Part shown: piece by piece, positions 1 through 11,308 of the stretch
How positions within the stretch are numbered: position 1 is the first letter of the stretch
Layout: every line of letters begins with the position of its first letter
NCBI RefSeq assembly: GCF_001625215.2
Contig: NC_030383.2
Coordinates: 63,664,949 to 63,728,948 of the forward strand
Direction: 5' to 3'
Origin: Daucus carota subsp. sativus
Lineage: Eukaryota > Streptophyta > Magnoliopsida > Apiales > Apiaceae
DNA length: 64,000 nucleotides
Translations under genes and position numbers: made by a program
Notes under the pieces: generated by a model
Databases searched by the model: none
What the model was told of the DNA's origin: nothing
What the model saw: only the letters and a program-made list of their open reading frames with translations

Positions 1-275
1 GACTACAAATGATCCTTTTGCCCCTTATTGCCATTTTGTTTAATTAGTACCATTGTAATATCGAGGTCTCGTGATCTTGATTAGCTAAAATGGTACTATG
101 CTAGTTTCAAACAGAATTTTCCTTCCCTACATGTCATTCGGACAAAAGTTTGAAGACATTTTGATTTTTTGATTGGAATATTGTTCAATGACTCAGAGTA
201 ATATTGAGGTCTCGTGTAATCAGACATCTTGATTAGCTTAAGATGATTGGTCTCGTACCTCGACTCAGTCGAAAG

Positions 276-470
276 ATATTAGAGATTTCTTGAGAAATTT
301 TTCTTAAAAATAGTATGATGGTCATTCGATTAAAAAAAACCAAAAGGGGGAGAAGTTTCCATAATGAGAAATTAGGGCGCAAGCTTCAATTAAGCTACAA
401 AAGCAACAAATGTGGATGAAATCCATTATGTTTGAATTACAGCTCTCCGGCTTTATTATAGTGAGATGTG
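276..470 (+). repeat. Dispersed repeat family R1, copy 1
   Basis: This segment shares an extended, interrupted match with 1777-1990 and 4079-4308. Shared phrases in the same order are tagtatgatggtcattcg, gagaaattagggc, gcttcaa, gcaacaaat and ttacagctct. Copies 1 and 3 also share ctttattatagtgag at the right end. All three copies have the same orientation. No terminal repeats or target duplications were identified, so the class is unknown. Confidence 0.65.
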
Positions 471-496
471 GATTGTAGATGTATATAAAGTATGAA

Positions 497-623
497 CTAC
501 TAGAAGAAAAACATCTATTTCTTACTGACCAAAGTGGATTGAAAAAAATCGATAAGAAATAGTCGTGCGGTATTTTTCACCGATGATTTATTTCTTAGGA
601 AATGGTATGTTTTTCTTATAGTG
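497..623. mobile_element. Small CACTA-like MITE
   Basis: The left end reads CTACTAGAAGAAAAACAT and the reverse complement of the right end reads CACTATAAGAAAAACAT. This gives imperfect terminal inverted repeats of the CACTA type around a core of about 90 bp with no coding capacity. No 3-bp target duplication is visible, so the exact ends are uncertain. Confidence 0.4.
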
Positions 624-1776
624 GTATTAATATATTAGTGCATATATACATTGAGCTACAGCCGTTAGCAACTTAAAACTTGAAACTGGTTACTGTGATG
701 TATAAGTATATATATATCTACTTACCTATGATGTATAAATATATGTAAGAAATGTATATATATAATTGTGGTTTGTAAAAATATATTTCAGTGAATACAA
801 GAAAAAAAATGTACTTAAGTCGTCAAACACTGTTGCAGACTTGCGGTCACTCTTATTTGAATTTCGAAAATTATCACTTGCATGCTGCAATAAAAGACCT
901 GTACTATGTTATACACAGTAAATCACTATAAATAATATCCTTGAACCAAAGGAGAAAAGAAGAAGAATTCATTAGAACCTCATTACGAGAAATTAGATTG
1001 TATAAAAACTAACCTCTTTGATAAAAAAACAGACCCAATACTAGATATATAATACCTGGAAAAATTACCTCTATATATACAAGAATAATCTTGTTATGAT
1101 AATTTTTTCTGGGCCAAAAGAAATTATTGTATTTACTGTACAAGGAGGTTATTCTTGTATTGAGGTTATTATAAAGTGTTTATTGCTCTTGAGCTCAAAC
1201 CCTACTGATGAATCCACTATTGACTTTCTAAAAACAGCTATTACAATAGCTGTTTGCACTTGAGTCGGAACACAGATATTACAATAGCATTACAAACATT
1301 CATGAAACTAATATTGAAAGACAAAAACTCAATAGTACTGTTTGAAGCTATTAACTCTCTCAGCATATTGTGCAAGAATCTGCGACATTTGTAATTGTAT
1401 CAAAAAACAGAAGGAAAAAAAAAGCAGCTACTTTAGTTATCAAATAGTTCATGCAGTTGGGCTTCCAGGAATGTCAACTGTTTATATGTTTCAGAAGAGC
1501 CAACACACATACCTATTGGGGAAATATAATATATGTTATATAATTTACACTACATCAAAATTATGATAATCTACCAACAACAGAGAAATTAACAGTAAAA
1601 ATAATTACTTTCATATCACCTTATTAGTTAAGCTAGGTCTTAAGATAAGATCTAATTCTGAATCGAGAAGTTGAGAGGAAAAAAAAAATCAGGACTAGGT
1701 CTTAAGATAAGATTTATTTCATATCACCTTATTTCATGTAATGTAAAAAATTTCATATGCTTCTAAATTTTCTCGT

Positions 1777-1990
1777 CATTGGAATCAAATAGTATAGAGT
1801 CCACAGATAAGAGATTTCATGAGAAAAGTTTTCTTAGAAATAGTATGATGGTCATTCGAATCAAAAGATTTGAAAGGGGGAAGTTTCCCTAATGAGAAAT
1901 TAGGGCACGAGCTTCAATCCAGGTACTAAAGCAACAAATATATATGGATGAAATCCATTTTCTTTAAATTACAGCTCTTCAACCTATGGA
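1777..1990 (+). repeat. Dispersed repeat family R1, copy 2
   Basis: Second copy of the repeat described at 276-470. It extends further left than copy 1, because the 28 bp before 1805 also match the left part of copy 3 (tcattgga...agtcc/ggtcc...agagat). It carries the shared phrases tagtatgatggtcattcg and gagaaattagggcacgagc. Confidence 0.65.
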
Positions 1991-2260
1991 ATTGCTAAAC
2001 GTATCTATCATATATTTTTAAGCTCATATTTGATTACATATACGCCATCGAGGTTCAGGTTCATCATCCTGAACCGGTATCATGCGAATCACTTGCCTTT
2101 TATACTTTGCTAGCCCTAGATGAAACCATTCAATGGATCTCGAATTTGCATGAAGCTGCACCAGAATATCCAAAATTAAGGATTGTGAAGTTATGGATAC
2201 TAACCGGAGTTTTATATGTTCTCTGACATCTATATATCAAAATATATAACAGGAGATTAG

Positions 2261-3000
2261 CACTACAAGAAATGGGAGTAATTTTAACCACAAAAAACTG
2301 GTCGCTTTTAACTAAATTTGACTGCTCGGTCAGTGGTCGTATATACGCTTGTCAGTGCAACAATTATATCAAACATAAGAAATTAATCATATCTACAATA
2401 TTGAAATTATGAAATTACACTTGATAATTTAAAGTGATCTCATGTTTAATTAAACAATGGTGAACATGAAATGGGGGAGTGTTAAAGAGAGGAAGGAGGG
2501 GGAGTGATGGCATAGAAATATTATTGGCGGTAGGGTTGCTAATTTGACACGTGCAAATTCAACTGAGAACATAGAATTTAATATTTTCGACTGGAAATGG
2601 TTGAATATATAATTTACGACTAAAAATAGTTACATTAGTCAAAACTGTTGAATACATTATATTATATTATATCGGAATCGGTCGTCTTTATTATTTTCAA
2701 ACCGGGTTTTGTTGAATTAACTCAAAATGTATTCGAAATTCATTTCTAAATAAGCTGTAAAATTCCCGCAAAATACATAAATTCGACCGATATATATTCC
2801 ATCATTCCCGGTCGATATTTTCCATCATTCATGGCCCTCCTCGTCTTGGCATGTTGCAGTATTGAATTCGACCGATGTCGGTTGAATTTATATATATAAA
2901 TGATTGGATAAATTCAACCGCACATAAAACATAACCAACTATTTATGACCGCATCAAAATTGAAACGATGTTAGTCAAATTTTAGCTTGACTTGAAAATT
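2261..3000 (+). mobile_element. CACTA-like transposon remnant
   Basis: The left end reads CACTACAAGAAATGGGAG, typical of plant CACTA (En/Spm) termini. It is followed by several sub-terminal motifs in both orientations (gaccga, tcggtcg, ggttgaat), as expected for the transposase-binding regions of such elements. A matching right terminus (TTTCTTGTAGTG) was not found, so the right limit is approximate and the element is probably truncated or diverged. No transposase is encoded. Confidence 0.45.
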
Positions 3001-3562
3001 CCTTTAGTTTGGTACGTAAATTTAACAATGTTCCTGAAAATAAAATTGTTATTACTGGTAAAAGAATAGGTGGAGCCAAACCGGCCAAAGATCTTGCATA
3101 TTACTTATCAGCCATTGTTACAGCCAGCGGCCACTTTGACAAATACCCCTGACATCAGGATCAGTTTTTTTTAGCTCTCAAGCTTGATGTTTTAGTTCAT
3201 TAAATCAGCCACCAAGTCTAGCTTGAAGGGATTCTTCAGTAAATTATAAGGATGACTACATCATAATGTTTACTCTTATGATTTTAGCTTACTGTTCCAA
3301 AAAGCTACGGTACTTATAAAACAGTTGTACTAGTACTTCTAAAGAAATTCATGGACAAAAAAAAAAAAAAATTATTTTATTATACAAATATTCGCCATCA
3401 GATAGTGAACAACAAGCTTTCTCAGGTAACTTGAGAGACCTGTTAAAGTACTTCGATGACTGTTCAAACTGTATCAATGTTACAAGACCAAATCACTCAG
3501 CAAACCTTATCCTCCTCCAGGTGTCCTGTAGCTTTTGCGAATATTTCATTGGAACGACATTG

Positions 3563-6500
3563 TCACGCACCAATGGTAGATAATATCTGCCAACAAAAAA
3601 GATGCAAATGAGAGCGTTCATTGTTCACGAAGAGTTGTCTTTTGTATTTGTGTATGTCAACAATCTTTAAAAATCGATTCTGCATTTAGAAATTAGAACA
3701 ATCCATGCTACACAGTCAATGATTTTCTTATGACACTATATGAGGCCAATTCAAGAACTTTGACAGTTGCTCCCAGGACCAAATAATCCATGATGTAGCC
3801 CCAAAAATATCTTATAGCAATCCAATGCATTAAGTTCAGTGAAAGTTCAGACCAAGAATCCCAGACCTTCAGGCAAAGTGCAGCTTATTCTTAAAATTCA
3901 CGTGTGTGCCATATAATTAGAGTTCACAATTGACATTAAGAGGTCAAATTCCATTGTAATGAACTTAACAGGAGGTAGAGAAATCCAAGATACGAAGGTA
4001 ACATCATAATTAACATAAGAGTTAATTTATAAAGCATCCATTTGGGTGATGAAAACCCACTCGAGTGGAGTGGTCCCGTCATTGGACTGAGATAGAATGG
4101 TCCAGAGATGAGAGACATCACGAGAAAATGTTTTGGTAAGTGGTATGATGGTCTTTTGTTACAAAAGATTTGTAAAGGGGAGAAGTATCCGTGATTGAGA
4201 AATTAGGGCATGAGCTTCAACTGAGGTAGGCAAGTAACAAATGGGAACGAAACCGCTTTTCTTCAAGTTACAGCTCTCCAACTTTATTATAGTGAGCTGT
4301 GGGTCACAGTCTCACAAGGGATAAGAATTTGGTGTCACCCAATTCATTTTGTGTAACCTTACATCGAAATAGTGTTGCATTGGAGTGAGTTATACACTAA
4401 AACTTGCACTACATTGGTGTATTAGTTTGGAATTGTAGATGCTCTAAAGACTGAACAAGGTGTTACCTACCTTGTCGGTAAAAAGTCGAAATGCATCCAC
4501 TTCCATTGCTTTATCAAATTCCTAAAAGCAACAAAACGCCATATATTAATGTGACTGAATTGATGTTATGTAATCAGTCTCTTATTAATTTATCAGTACA
4601 ATATGAAAAGGTTAATGGCAAGTAGTTTTTTTCTATCTTTAGCATATCAGTACATACACTTTCAATATCTGCAGAATTTTCTATTTTGCATATGAGTTTC
4701 TGAAGCTCTTCATTCTTCAAAGCATCAATAACTTCGCTCGAAGAAGCTGCAATAATATAGTTTAGTATATATTTAATATTTGAATGTTATAAAAGGTTAA
4801 TGAGAAATACCTATGGACTCAAGTTGTGACTGCTGCAACACTATGCTTGGTTCATCAACAAAGCATGGCCTTTCAACATGCGGATTTGGAGCTAGAAAAG
4901 AGAATTTGTAAATGAAGAACAACTTAATCAGAAACAAATTCAAATTAAGAACTTCGCAAATATTAATATTAATATACGATGAAACATAGGTGCTACAGGT
5001 TTTTACACCTAGTTTTATTAACACGCCTGTAAGCAAACTAATATTATTAGAGCATTGCCCCGCATAAGCAAAGGAGGCCCATTTCAAGTAAAGAATCAGA
5101 AGATCTTGGACTAAGCAAGACACATTAGGGATGTGTAGCGAAGGATGTGCAACAAACAACAAAGAGTGCACTGCAGTTCACTTTAGACTAAGCAGCACCG
5201 AACAGAAGTCAGCATTCAGTGTAACAGTATAGTATTTATAATTTGGCATAACTCATAGTTGAAATAGTAAACCACCTTCACCAGATATGTGATACAATGT
5301 TGTCCCAGCACACCTAGTGGATTTTTATAAGGCAAAACCCAATATAAAAATTCTATATCTGAATCAATGAATGCCAAACTGTTTTTACAATAGATCAAAG
5401 GACCGCCTGGGTCAACTACCATTCCTATAATCCTATGACTAAGCATGGGTTCTGCTTTCAAATTCGTGTTCCTGTATCCCTTTACAAATATAATTATCAG
5501 AATTAAAAAGTTGAATTTGTTGTCGACATATATTTATACATATACTTCATAACTGATTCACTGAAATGAATATCATTTATCATGAATACACATATAGTGG
5601 AGAATATAAGCAAATGCATGTTTTGATAGGTTTTCCAAGCTGACCGATCCCATTACATGATTATCCATGGTGAATTTCAGTTTACAGCAAAAAGAAATCA
5701 TATGATCATAGCACCAAAAATAATATTCTTCAACATTTTACAATAAATAATACTAAAAATTAGAGCTCAAGAATAACGACTCGTACCAAATTTTTTCTCT
5801 GCGGGTACTGCCTCCTTAACGCATGGAATTTCTGCAGTATTTGATTCAATCAACATCAACTTACCACATAAGCCTCAACAATTTGTGCTACCAAAATCAG
5901 ATATGTGCTGATGTGAATGGACACATTACAACTTACAAGGACGCATTAAAAGACCTGACATTGACTCTGGTGTTTTAATTCAATAGAGAAATGTAGATTA
6001 AAAACTTTAGAATCCAGAATAGCATATCCAACTTCCATAAAAATAAAAGATGTGTAAACCCATAAAAAACTTGGTAAAACAACCTCAAGCAAATAAGGAT
6101 ATGCATGTGATGTTAGACCTGCACACCTAGTCGACCTTATAACGAAACCTGATATTATAATCCTATGTCTGCAGAACATTAATTTAAATGACAAAATAGG
6201 CAAAGTATTTATGTAACATATTGACCAGCAAAGAGTACAATTATTTTCGAAGCTATAATGCCTGATTCTTTGTCGAGATCAACTATACAGATCCAGAAAA
6301 TAGATAGCATATCGGCATTAGGAAAAAAAATGTTTATATTGACGAGCAGCTATAAATTTAATTGATCCAAAAAATTTACTGTCTGTCATGAATGCAAGTA
6401 AAGAGAACATAGGCGATGCATACTTATTTAGTATATCGTTGGCAACCAATTTCAATCATGATTATTGGTGCTGGTTCAAGGTTTACAACAAAAAGTCAAT

Positions 6501-7437
6501 AACAGGTACGTATCTCCAAGTGTGATATCTGTCAACAATCTAAAACAAAATAAAAGCAAAGATGCAGAGTTTAAGGAGAAAGACCCTCACCAATTTTTTC
6601 TTCCGCGGGTTCTGCCTCCTCCTTAACGCACTGAACTTCTGTAGATTTGTACAAGTCAAAATGAGCTTTATCATTAAGTTACCAGCTCCCCCTTAAACCT
6701 TAACGTGGTAGGAGGGTTTAATTGAATCATAAATATTTAGCATTTCCTTCACCCGACAACCCATTGTTTGGGATAAAAGTGTGGATCGCTAGATCCTGTC
6801 TCTACAGATAATATTCAGCCTTATGGCCCATATTAAATATTTTTAAGGAATATCAGGTTTACCAGATTAATTTTACAAGAACTCATAAATTAGACATTAA
6901 CTTGTGTCTTAGTTAGACTCGAGTGTAGCAATGTCACGTGTGTGTGTGTGTTACACAGACCAAACCAACTAATTCAGTAATTCTAAACGCTGAACAAGGT
7001 AAACAAATTCTGACACCGTGGTTTCAAATTGATCGAAAAATGCCAATTCTAATCAATTACTTTTGCACATACACAATGCCATTTCTAATAAACACAAAAA
7101 ACAAAATCTTTATATAACCCACATACATTAGCAATTCATATATACAGAATCAAAAAGCAATAAACTCAAAAACCCTTAAAAATCCCACCTTTATGTTTCT
7201 TGAAACAACCCAAAGAACAGCTGCAAAATCCAAAAAATCAAAAAATAATCAAACCCCATCTCAAGATTTTACTAATAAATAAGTCCTGACCAAAAATTAA
7301 CAGAAAAAAAAAATATTATGAGAAAAATAAAAATAAAGAAAGAGGGGGGCTTACTAAGGAATAAGACAAGCAGGGCACTTGTATTTTGAGTCAGCTTCTT
7401 CGCATACTTTGCACTTCTTCTTTGCCGCTCCCACCAT
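3563..7437 (-). CDS. ZNHIT3: HIT-type zinc-finger protein, ZNHIT3-like
   Basis: Eight coding exons on the minus strand: 7437-7355, 7220-7189, 6638-6591, 5831-5787, 4891-4811, 4746-4658, 4521-4471 and 3586-3563. All junctions keep phase and the model gives about 150 residues. The N-terminus has the HIT zinc-finger ligand pattern (CKVCEEADSKYKCPAC, then YCSLGCFKKHK and a final Cys). The C-terminal part (LQKLICKI, then AFRLFTDKILSTIG) matches plant ZNHIT3 proteins as I remember them. ZNHIT3 family members act in the nucleus in box C/D snoRNP assembly. Exons 3 (48 bp) and 4 (45 bp) are tandem duplicates (VKEEAEPAEEK versus VKEAVPAEKK). The protein may therefore carry both, or they may be alternatives. 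The last intron holds a copy of repeat R1. The ATG at 7437 is the first in frame, and the gene family assignment is strong. Confidence 0.85.
4079..4308 (+). repeat. Dispersed repeat family R1, copy 3 (ZNHIT3 intron)
   Basis: Third copy of the repeat seen at 276-470 and 1777-1990, lying in the last intron of the ZNHIT3 gene. It shares gtatgatggtc, gagaaattagggcatgagc, gttacagctctcc and ctttattatagtgagc with the others. Confidence 0.65.
5030..6640 (-). repeat. Tandem segmental duplication inside ZNHIT3
   Basis: Exon 3 (6591-6638) and exon 4 (5787-5831) lie 804 bp apart. The flanking intron phrase gcacacctagt recurs at about 6121 and about 5308, an offset of about 813 bp. A similar offset for exons and intron implies duplication of a unit of about 0.8 kb rather than chance similarity. 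The introns have diverged a good deal, so the event is not recent. Confidence 0.7.
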
Positions 7438-7499
7438 TGATAAGTAAAAATAATCGGCTTATAAGTTGATTTGTTTCAGCTGTTTGGGGGCGTTTCAAG

Positions 7500-8250
7500 A
7501 GGGGGCCAGGGGAAGAAGGGAGAGAGCAGAGACGGTGGTTTTGATTTTGGAGGGACAAAAGTTGGGCTTAAAGCCATTTAACTATGGGCCTGGGTGTTTT
7601 TGTTGGATGGGTTGTTTTCTATTTGATAATGGACTTTATGTGTTTCATGACATTCATGTTGGAGGTAAGGGCCTGGTTAGCGGGTGGTGAAATAAATACA
7701 ATTATCAAATCGAATATTCATTATTTATTTATTTTTGTCATAATTCTCATCATTATTGTTCCCTTTCCCATTTCATATAAACTACCTCTCTTTTTTCGAT
7801 ATCTCAAAATTTTTTATTATATAATTGATTTCTTTGTTTTGATTAAAATGAATAGTAAATAAAGTTGATAAATCTAAATAAATTATTATAAATATTAGAA
7901 ATCATAACATCGTACTTGGTTATGATAATATTTAGGAAAAATATGTAAATAATATTTTTACTCTTTAAACTCATAATTAAAAATACATATAATTTATTTA
8001 AATGACCGATTTGAGATCGTTTGGAGTTTGGTGTCCAACTTATCCATCGAGTTCTAATATTGAATATTCTAGCATTGTTTGTAAATAAAATCCGAAAATA
8101 AGATTATATAGTCAGTCGAATACATAAACTGATTCTAGCATTTAATATAATTTTGGATTTTTTTGAAAATACTCAAGTTATAAAAATTATTTTCAAAAAT
8201 ACGGTACAACTTAATTTGCAACCTCGTTTGGAACTCGTATACATGAAAAT
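7500..8250. other. AT-rich intergenic stretch
   Basis: This stretch lies between the 5' end of ZNHIT3 and the glycine-rich protein gene. It contains overlapping short plus-strand frames (7466-7690 and 7584-7862) with no recognisable domain. I see no convincing gene or transposon ends here. Confidence 0.5.
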
Positions 8251-8259
8251 CAACTGTAA

Positions 8260-8530
8260 TCCTTTTTTTTTTTGACAAAATGCAAATTCATTCCATTAAA
8301 TTAAAACAAGTTTAGTCGAGACAAATCCCCAACTGACAATGCAATCAGGTTGATAAACAATAAAAAGAGTTAAACAAATAGCCGCATTGTTTCCGGACTG
8401 TTTAACCCCCTGAATGCAAGGACTTTTGAAAATGAAAATGAATACAAAAGTTTCTCGAGTAATCCAGCCTACATCAATTCCGAAAATGGTAGCTTCACAC
8501 TAATCAACTACTGTAATCTTAGTTGCAACT
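8260..8530 (-). mobile_element. Probable LINE-like 3' end with poly(A) tail
   Basis: Read on the minus strand, the segment ends in a run of A after TTGCATTTTGTC, a 3' terminus shape common in plant non-LTR retrotransposons. The preceding 200 bp keep a less AT-rich composition than the flanks. No complete domain could be read, so this is a short 5'-truncated relic at best. The class is inferred from the tail only. Confidence 0.35.
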
Positions 8531-8779
8531 TTGTTCGTATTCTTGAAAATAAATCTAAAAACAGAGATATTTTCATAAATTTTCTAATAATTTTTTTATT
8601 CCAGGCCAACAAACTATTACAAAAAATTAAGAAGTACATAACTCAAAACAAAAAAACAAAGTTTCAGAAACCAAACAAATTAGAAACACTTGATTATCAA
8701 GCAACTCACTAAGCCTTAAACAATACTACTACACAAACCATAGCGCCCCATGCAACGTACTTAGTTAACTTAATTAACC

Positions 8780-9229
8780 CTATGGAAGACCTCCAGTGCT
8801 GGCTCCTGCTGCCGGATAGCCACCACCACCACCAACCGCAGGATAGCCACCGCCACCGCCAACAGCAGGAACCCCACCTGCAGCTGGCAAACCACCACCC
8901 GCACCACCACCACTAGGCATCGTCCCAATACCACCCCCAATGCCAGTGCCAAAAGCTGGCAAACCACCACCTGCACTAGGCATTGTGCCAATACCACCCC
9001 CAACGCCAGCCAGGCCCGTCATGCCACCGATGTCTGCACCCGTGCCTACACCGCCCCCAACGCCACCAAAAGGCAAACCATTATTGCCAACCCCGCTGTA
9101 GGATCCAAGACCACCGAAATTGACAACATTTTTTTGGTCATTAAGGCCAGATTTCGCAATGTCTCTTGCTGCAACATTTGCAACAAGTGCAACAAATAGT
9201 AACATGAAGCTTGAAAGCCACTTTGCCAT
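8780..9229 (-). CDS. Secreted glycine-rich cell-wall protein
   Basis: Intronless gene for 149 residues. The first true ATG is at 9229; the frame opens four codons upstream only with a GTG. The N-terminus (MAKWLSSFMLLFVALVANVAA) is a clear signal peptide of about 22 residues. The remainder, after a short DIAKSGLNDQKN segment, is Gly/Pro/Ala/Val-rich. It includes repeats such as GGGIGTMPS (twice), VGGGGGYPA (twice) and GGGLPA. This matches the small plant proteins annotated as putative cell-wall proteins, which are thought to be exported to the wall. The repeats carry no catalytic motif. A TATA-like box lies about 85 bp upstream. Glycine-rich proteins evolve quickly, so only the general class is safe. 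Confidence 0.8.
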   Translation of the reverse strand: MAKWLSSFMLLFVALVANVAARDIAKSGLNDQKNVVNFGGLGSYSGVGNNGLPFGGVGGGVGTGADIGGMTGLAGVGGGIGTMPSAGGGLPAFGTGIGGGIGTMPSGGGAGGGLPAAGGVPAVGGGGGYPAVGGGGGYPAAGASTGGLP

Positions 9230-9309
9230 ATCTGATCTCACTTGCTTCTCAGTTCTTGCTAGCTAGATATGGTATTTTATTTTTGATAACAACTTTTTTC
9301 TGATTCTCG

Positions 9310-9318
9310 TTTTATAGG
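9310..9318 (-). promoter_or_regulatory. TATA box of the glycine-rich protein gene
   Basis: On the minus strand the sequence is CTATAAAAC, about 82 bp upstream of the ATG at 9229. That leaves room for a transcription start near 9285 and a 5' leader of about 55 bases. Confidence 0.5.
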
Positions 9319-9579
9319 CAGATTGGAACAGGGCACATGTTGTAGATTTCATTTAATTTTCGACAGCATTTATTTACGGTTAGCTGGCATTAAATTTCGA
9401 TATTCAATTCGACAGTAATTTGTCATGCTTTTACTACACAGCACGCACAGGTACGAAGTAGTAATTCGTATCTAAAGTTGTGTAGGTGTGGGCATTATAA
9501 ATTGTACTCGTAACGGAATTTAAATTTACCTAGTAGACAGTTATTTTGTCAAACTTATGTCGAAGGCCACTGTTCACCT

Positions 9580-10190
9580 CTCGGAGCATTGGTCGAGCCA
9601 GGAAGGGGGCTAAAATTCAGAGCTATAAAATGATCCAGGTGATATCGCATATCACTTGTTGTCGGATCTAAACAGAATATGAGTTAGTATCGTATTTTCT
9701 TACATGTATGAAGATAACATGCATTATCACGGTGAATAAATCATATTTTAGGAAGATTTAAACTTAAATAAAATATTAATTTTTTTTAAGATGATGACTA
9801 TTTACTTACGAATCTAATGAGTTTAAAATATAATCTGTATATGAGTTCGGATCGAAAATGAACCCTGAATCATATTCAAGTATTCAGGTATTCGGGTAGG
9901 ATCATATGAAAAATAATATGAGGCCTAATATGAGCAGACTCATATCCAGCCAAGATCATATTTGGTTCAAATTTAATATTTGCGCAAGATCTGATCATTT
10001 TTAAAACGGATATGAGGGACATACATCATATTTTCGAACTGAATATAAGATAGGGCACCGGATAGTCCGGATCGAATTACAACCCTACTAATATTTAACT
10101 AATCGTTAGGATTTGAAAAAGAAATTTTACTGAATTTTGAAATTCGGTCCGGCTAGAGCCTCTAGCCCCTTAGGTTCCGCCGCTGTCAAC
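9580..10190. mobile_element. Possible degenerate hAT-like element
   Basis: The left border (gccaggaagggggcta) and the reverse complement of the right border (gcggaacctaaggggcta) resemble each other as imperfect inverted ends of a type seen in plant hAT-like elements. The interior is non-coding, with many catat/atatga words. No target duplication was found. Confidence 0.3.
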
Positions 10191-10325
10191 TATAAATAAC
10201 CAACCTGTGACTCTGTGAGTGTAGAGTGTTACTACTAGTTCGCGTACTGGTATTAAAACATAAGAAAGATGAATTTAGTTTACGGGCATGTGCATGTGCA
10301 GCACTGAGAGCGAACATGCAAGGTA

Positions 10326-10582
10326 CTCCCTCGTCCCCTTTTACATGTCCATTTTGCTTTTCGAGGAGTTAAATTGACCAATTTTTGACTAAACATTACA
10401 AATTATCTACTCATTATTTCTAAAAACTGAAACTTGCATATTAAAATAGACTAAATATACTTTCTAATGGTATAATTTATATTATTTTTCTCAACTATCT
10501 AATACATGTAAAGTTCAGTCAAAATATAATCAATTTGACTGGTCAAAAGTCAAAATGGACATGTAAAAATGGACGGAGGGAG
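10326..10582. mobile_element. Stowaway-type MITE
   Basis: The ends are CTCCCTCGTCCCC and GGACGGAGGGAG, and the inverted similarity continues inward (acatgtccattttg against caaaatggacatgt). The element is flanked on both sides by TA, the target duplication used by Tc1/Mariner-type Stowaway elements. It is 257 bp and non-coding. Confidence 0.85.
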
Positions 10583-10589
10583 TAGTAGA

Positions 10590-11300
10590 TAGTATATATG
10601 AGCCTTGCAGTTGCAGGCATATGCATGACAGCTTGAACTGGCCGGACACTGGATTGAAGTTGAGCAGTATGAAGAGGTTAGTTAGCGCTAGCTGTGAATT
10701 GGGTGAAAACTAAATGCGAATTGGTCAGATAGTCTGCGCTTTCTGCAGTACTACTGCTGCTGCTGTAAAAATTGTCATAAATTCTTTCTCTGCAGCTCTG
10801 CAACCTCAACTATATGATTGTTTCTCTACTGTTTTTCCTTCTGCTCTGTGTAATAAAATATTAGTATTTGTATACGATACTGTTAAATCCCACATCCGTG
10901 AGTTATAAAATGCTAGTAGTGTTGTAACAAGCGCAAATCAGTTCTAAGCGCTGGAGGGAACTTCTAGCGCTTAAGCGATCAAGCAAAATTTTAAGCATAT
11001 CAGTAAGCGTAATACTAACATTTAATCACCCACCGAGTATAAAATCGAAGCAATTTAGACCCCAATTCCATAATGTGTTTTTTAAGACACTGACTAGAAG
11101 CCTTTATAAACAAACCCGAGTCAACAACTAATGTATACCAATAACATATGGCGCTCTAATGATTATAGTAATAGCCTCTGATAAACAGAGGGCCAGCCTC
11201 TTAAAGCGCTTATAGAACAAAATACCAAAAATAAGACTCGGCCATAATAATGCTTAGACAACAAAATTCCAACATCCAAACAGGTAATAATATCATAGAT
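10590..11300. other. Intergenic stretch upstream of the LEA-like gene
   Basis: No gene or bounded repeat was recognised. The 64-codon frame at 10714-10908 has no domain. The stretch may contain the promoter of the LEA-like gene that starts at 11309. Confidence 0.4.
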
Positions 11301-11308
11301 TCGCAAGC

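Larger units (their letters stand above)
1..3500. other. Gene-free, repeat-rich left flank
   Basis: I find no supportable gene here. The stretch is AT-rich and holds two copies of a repeat of about 200 bp (near 276-470 and 1777-1990) whose third copy lies in the ZNHIT3 gene. It also has a local direct repeat (near 56-92 and 201-245, sharing the phrase gaggtctcgtg), a short duplicated phrase ctaggtcttaagataagat near 1633 and 1696, and two CACTA-like remnants listed separately. The 74-codon frame at 1342-1566 has no recognisable domain and is treated as chance. Confidence 0.6.

Noticed and set aside
9239-9241. Start of the glycine-rich protein at 9241
   Set aside because: The codon there is GTG. 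The first ATG, at 9229, directly opens a signal peptide.
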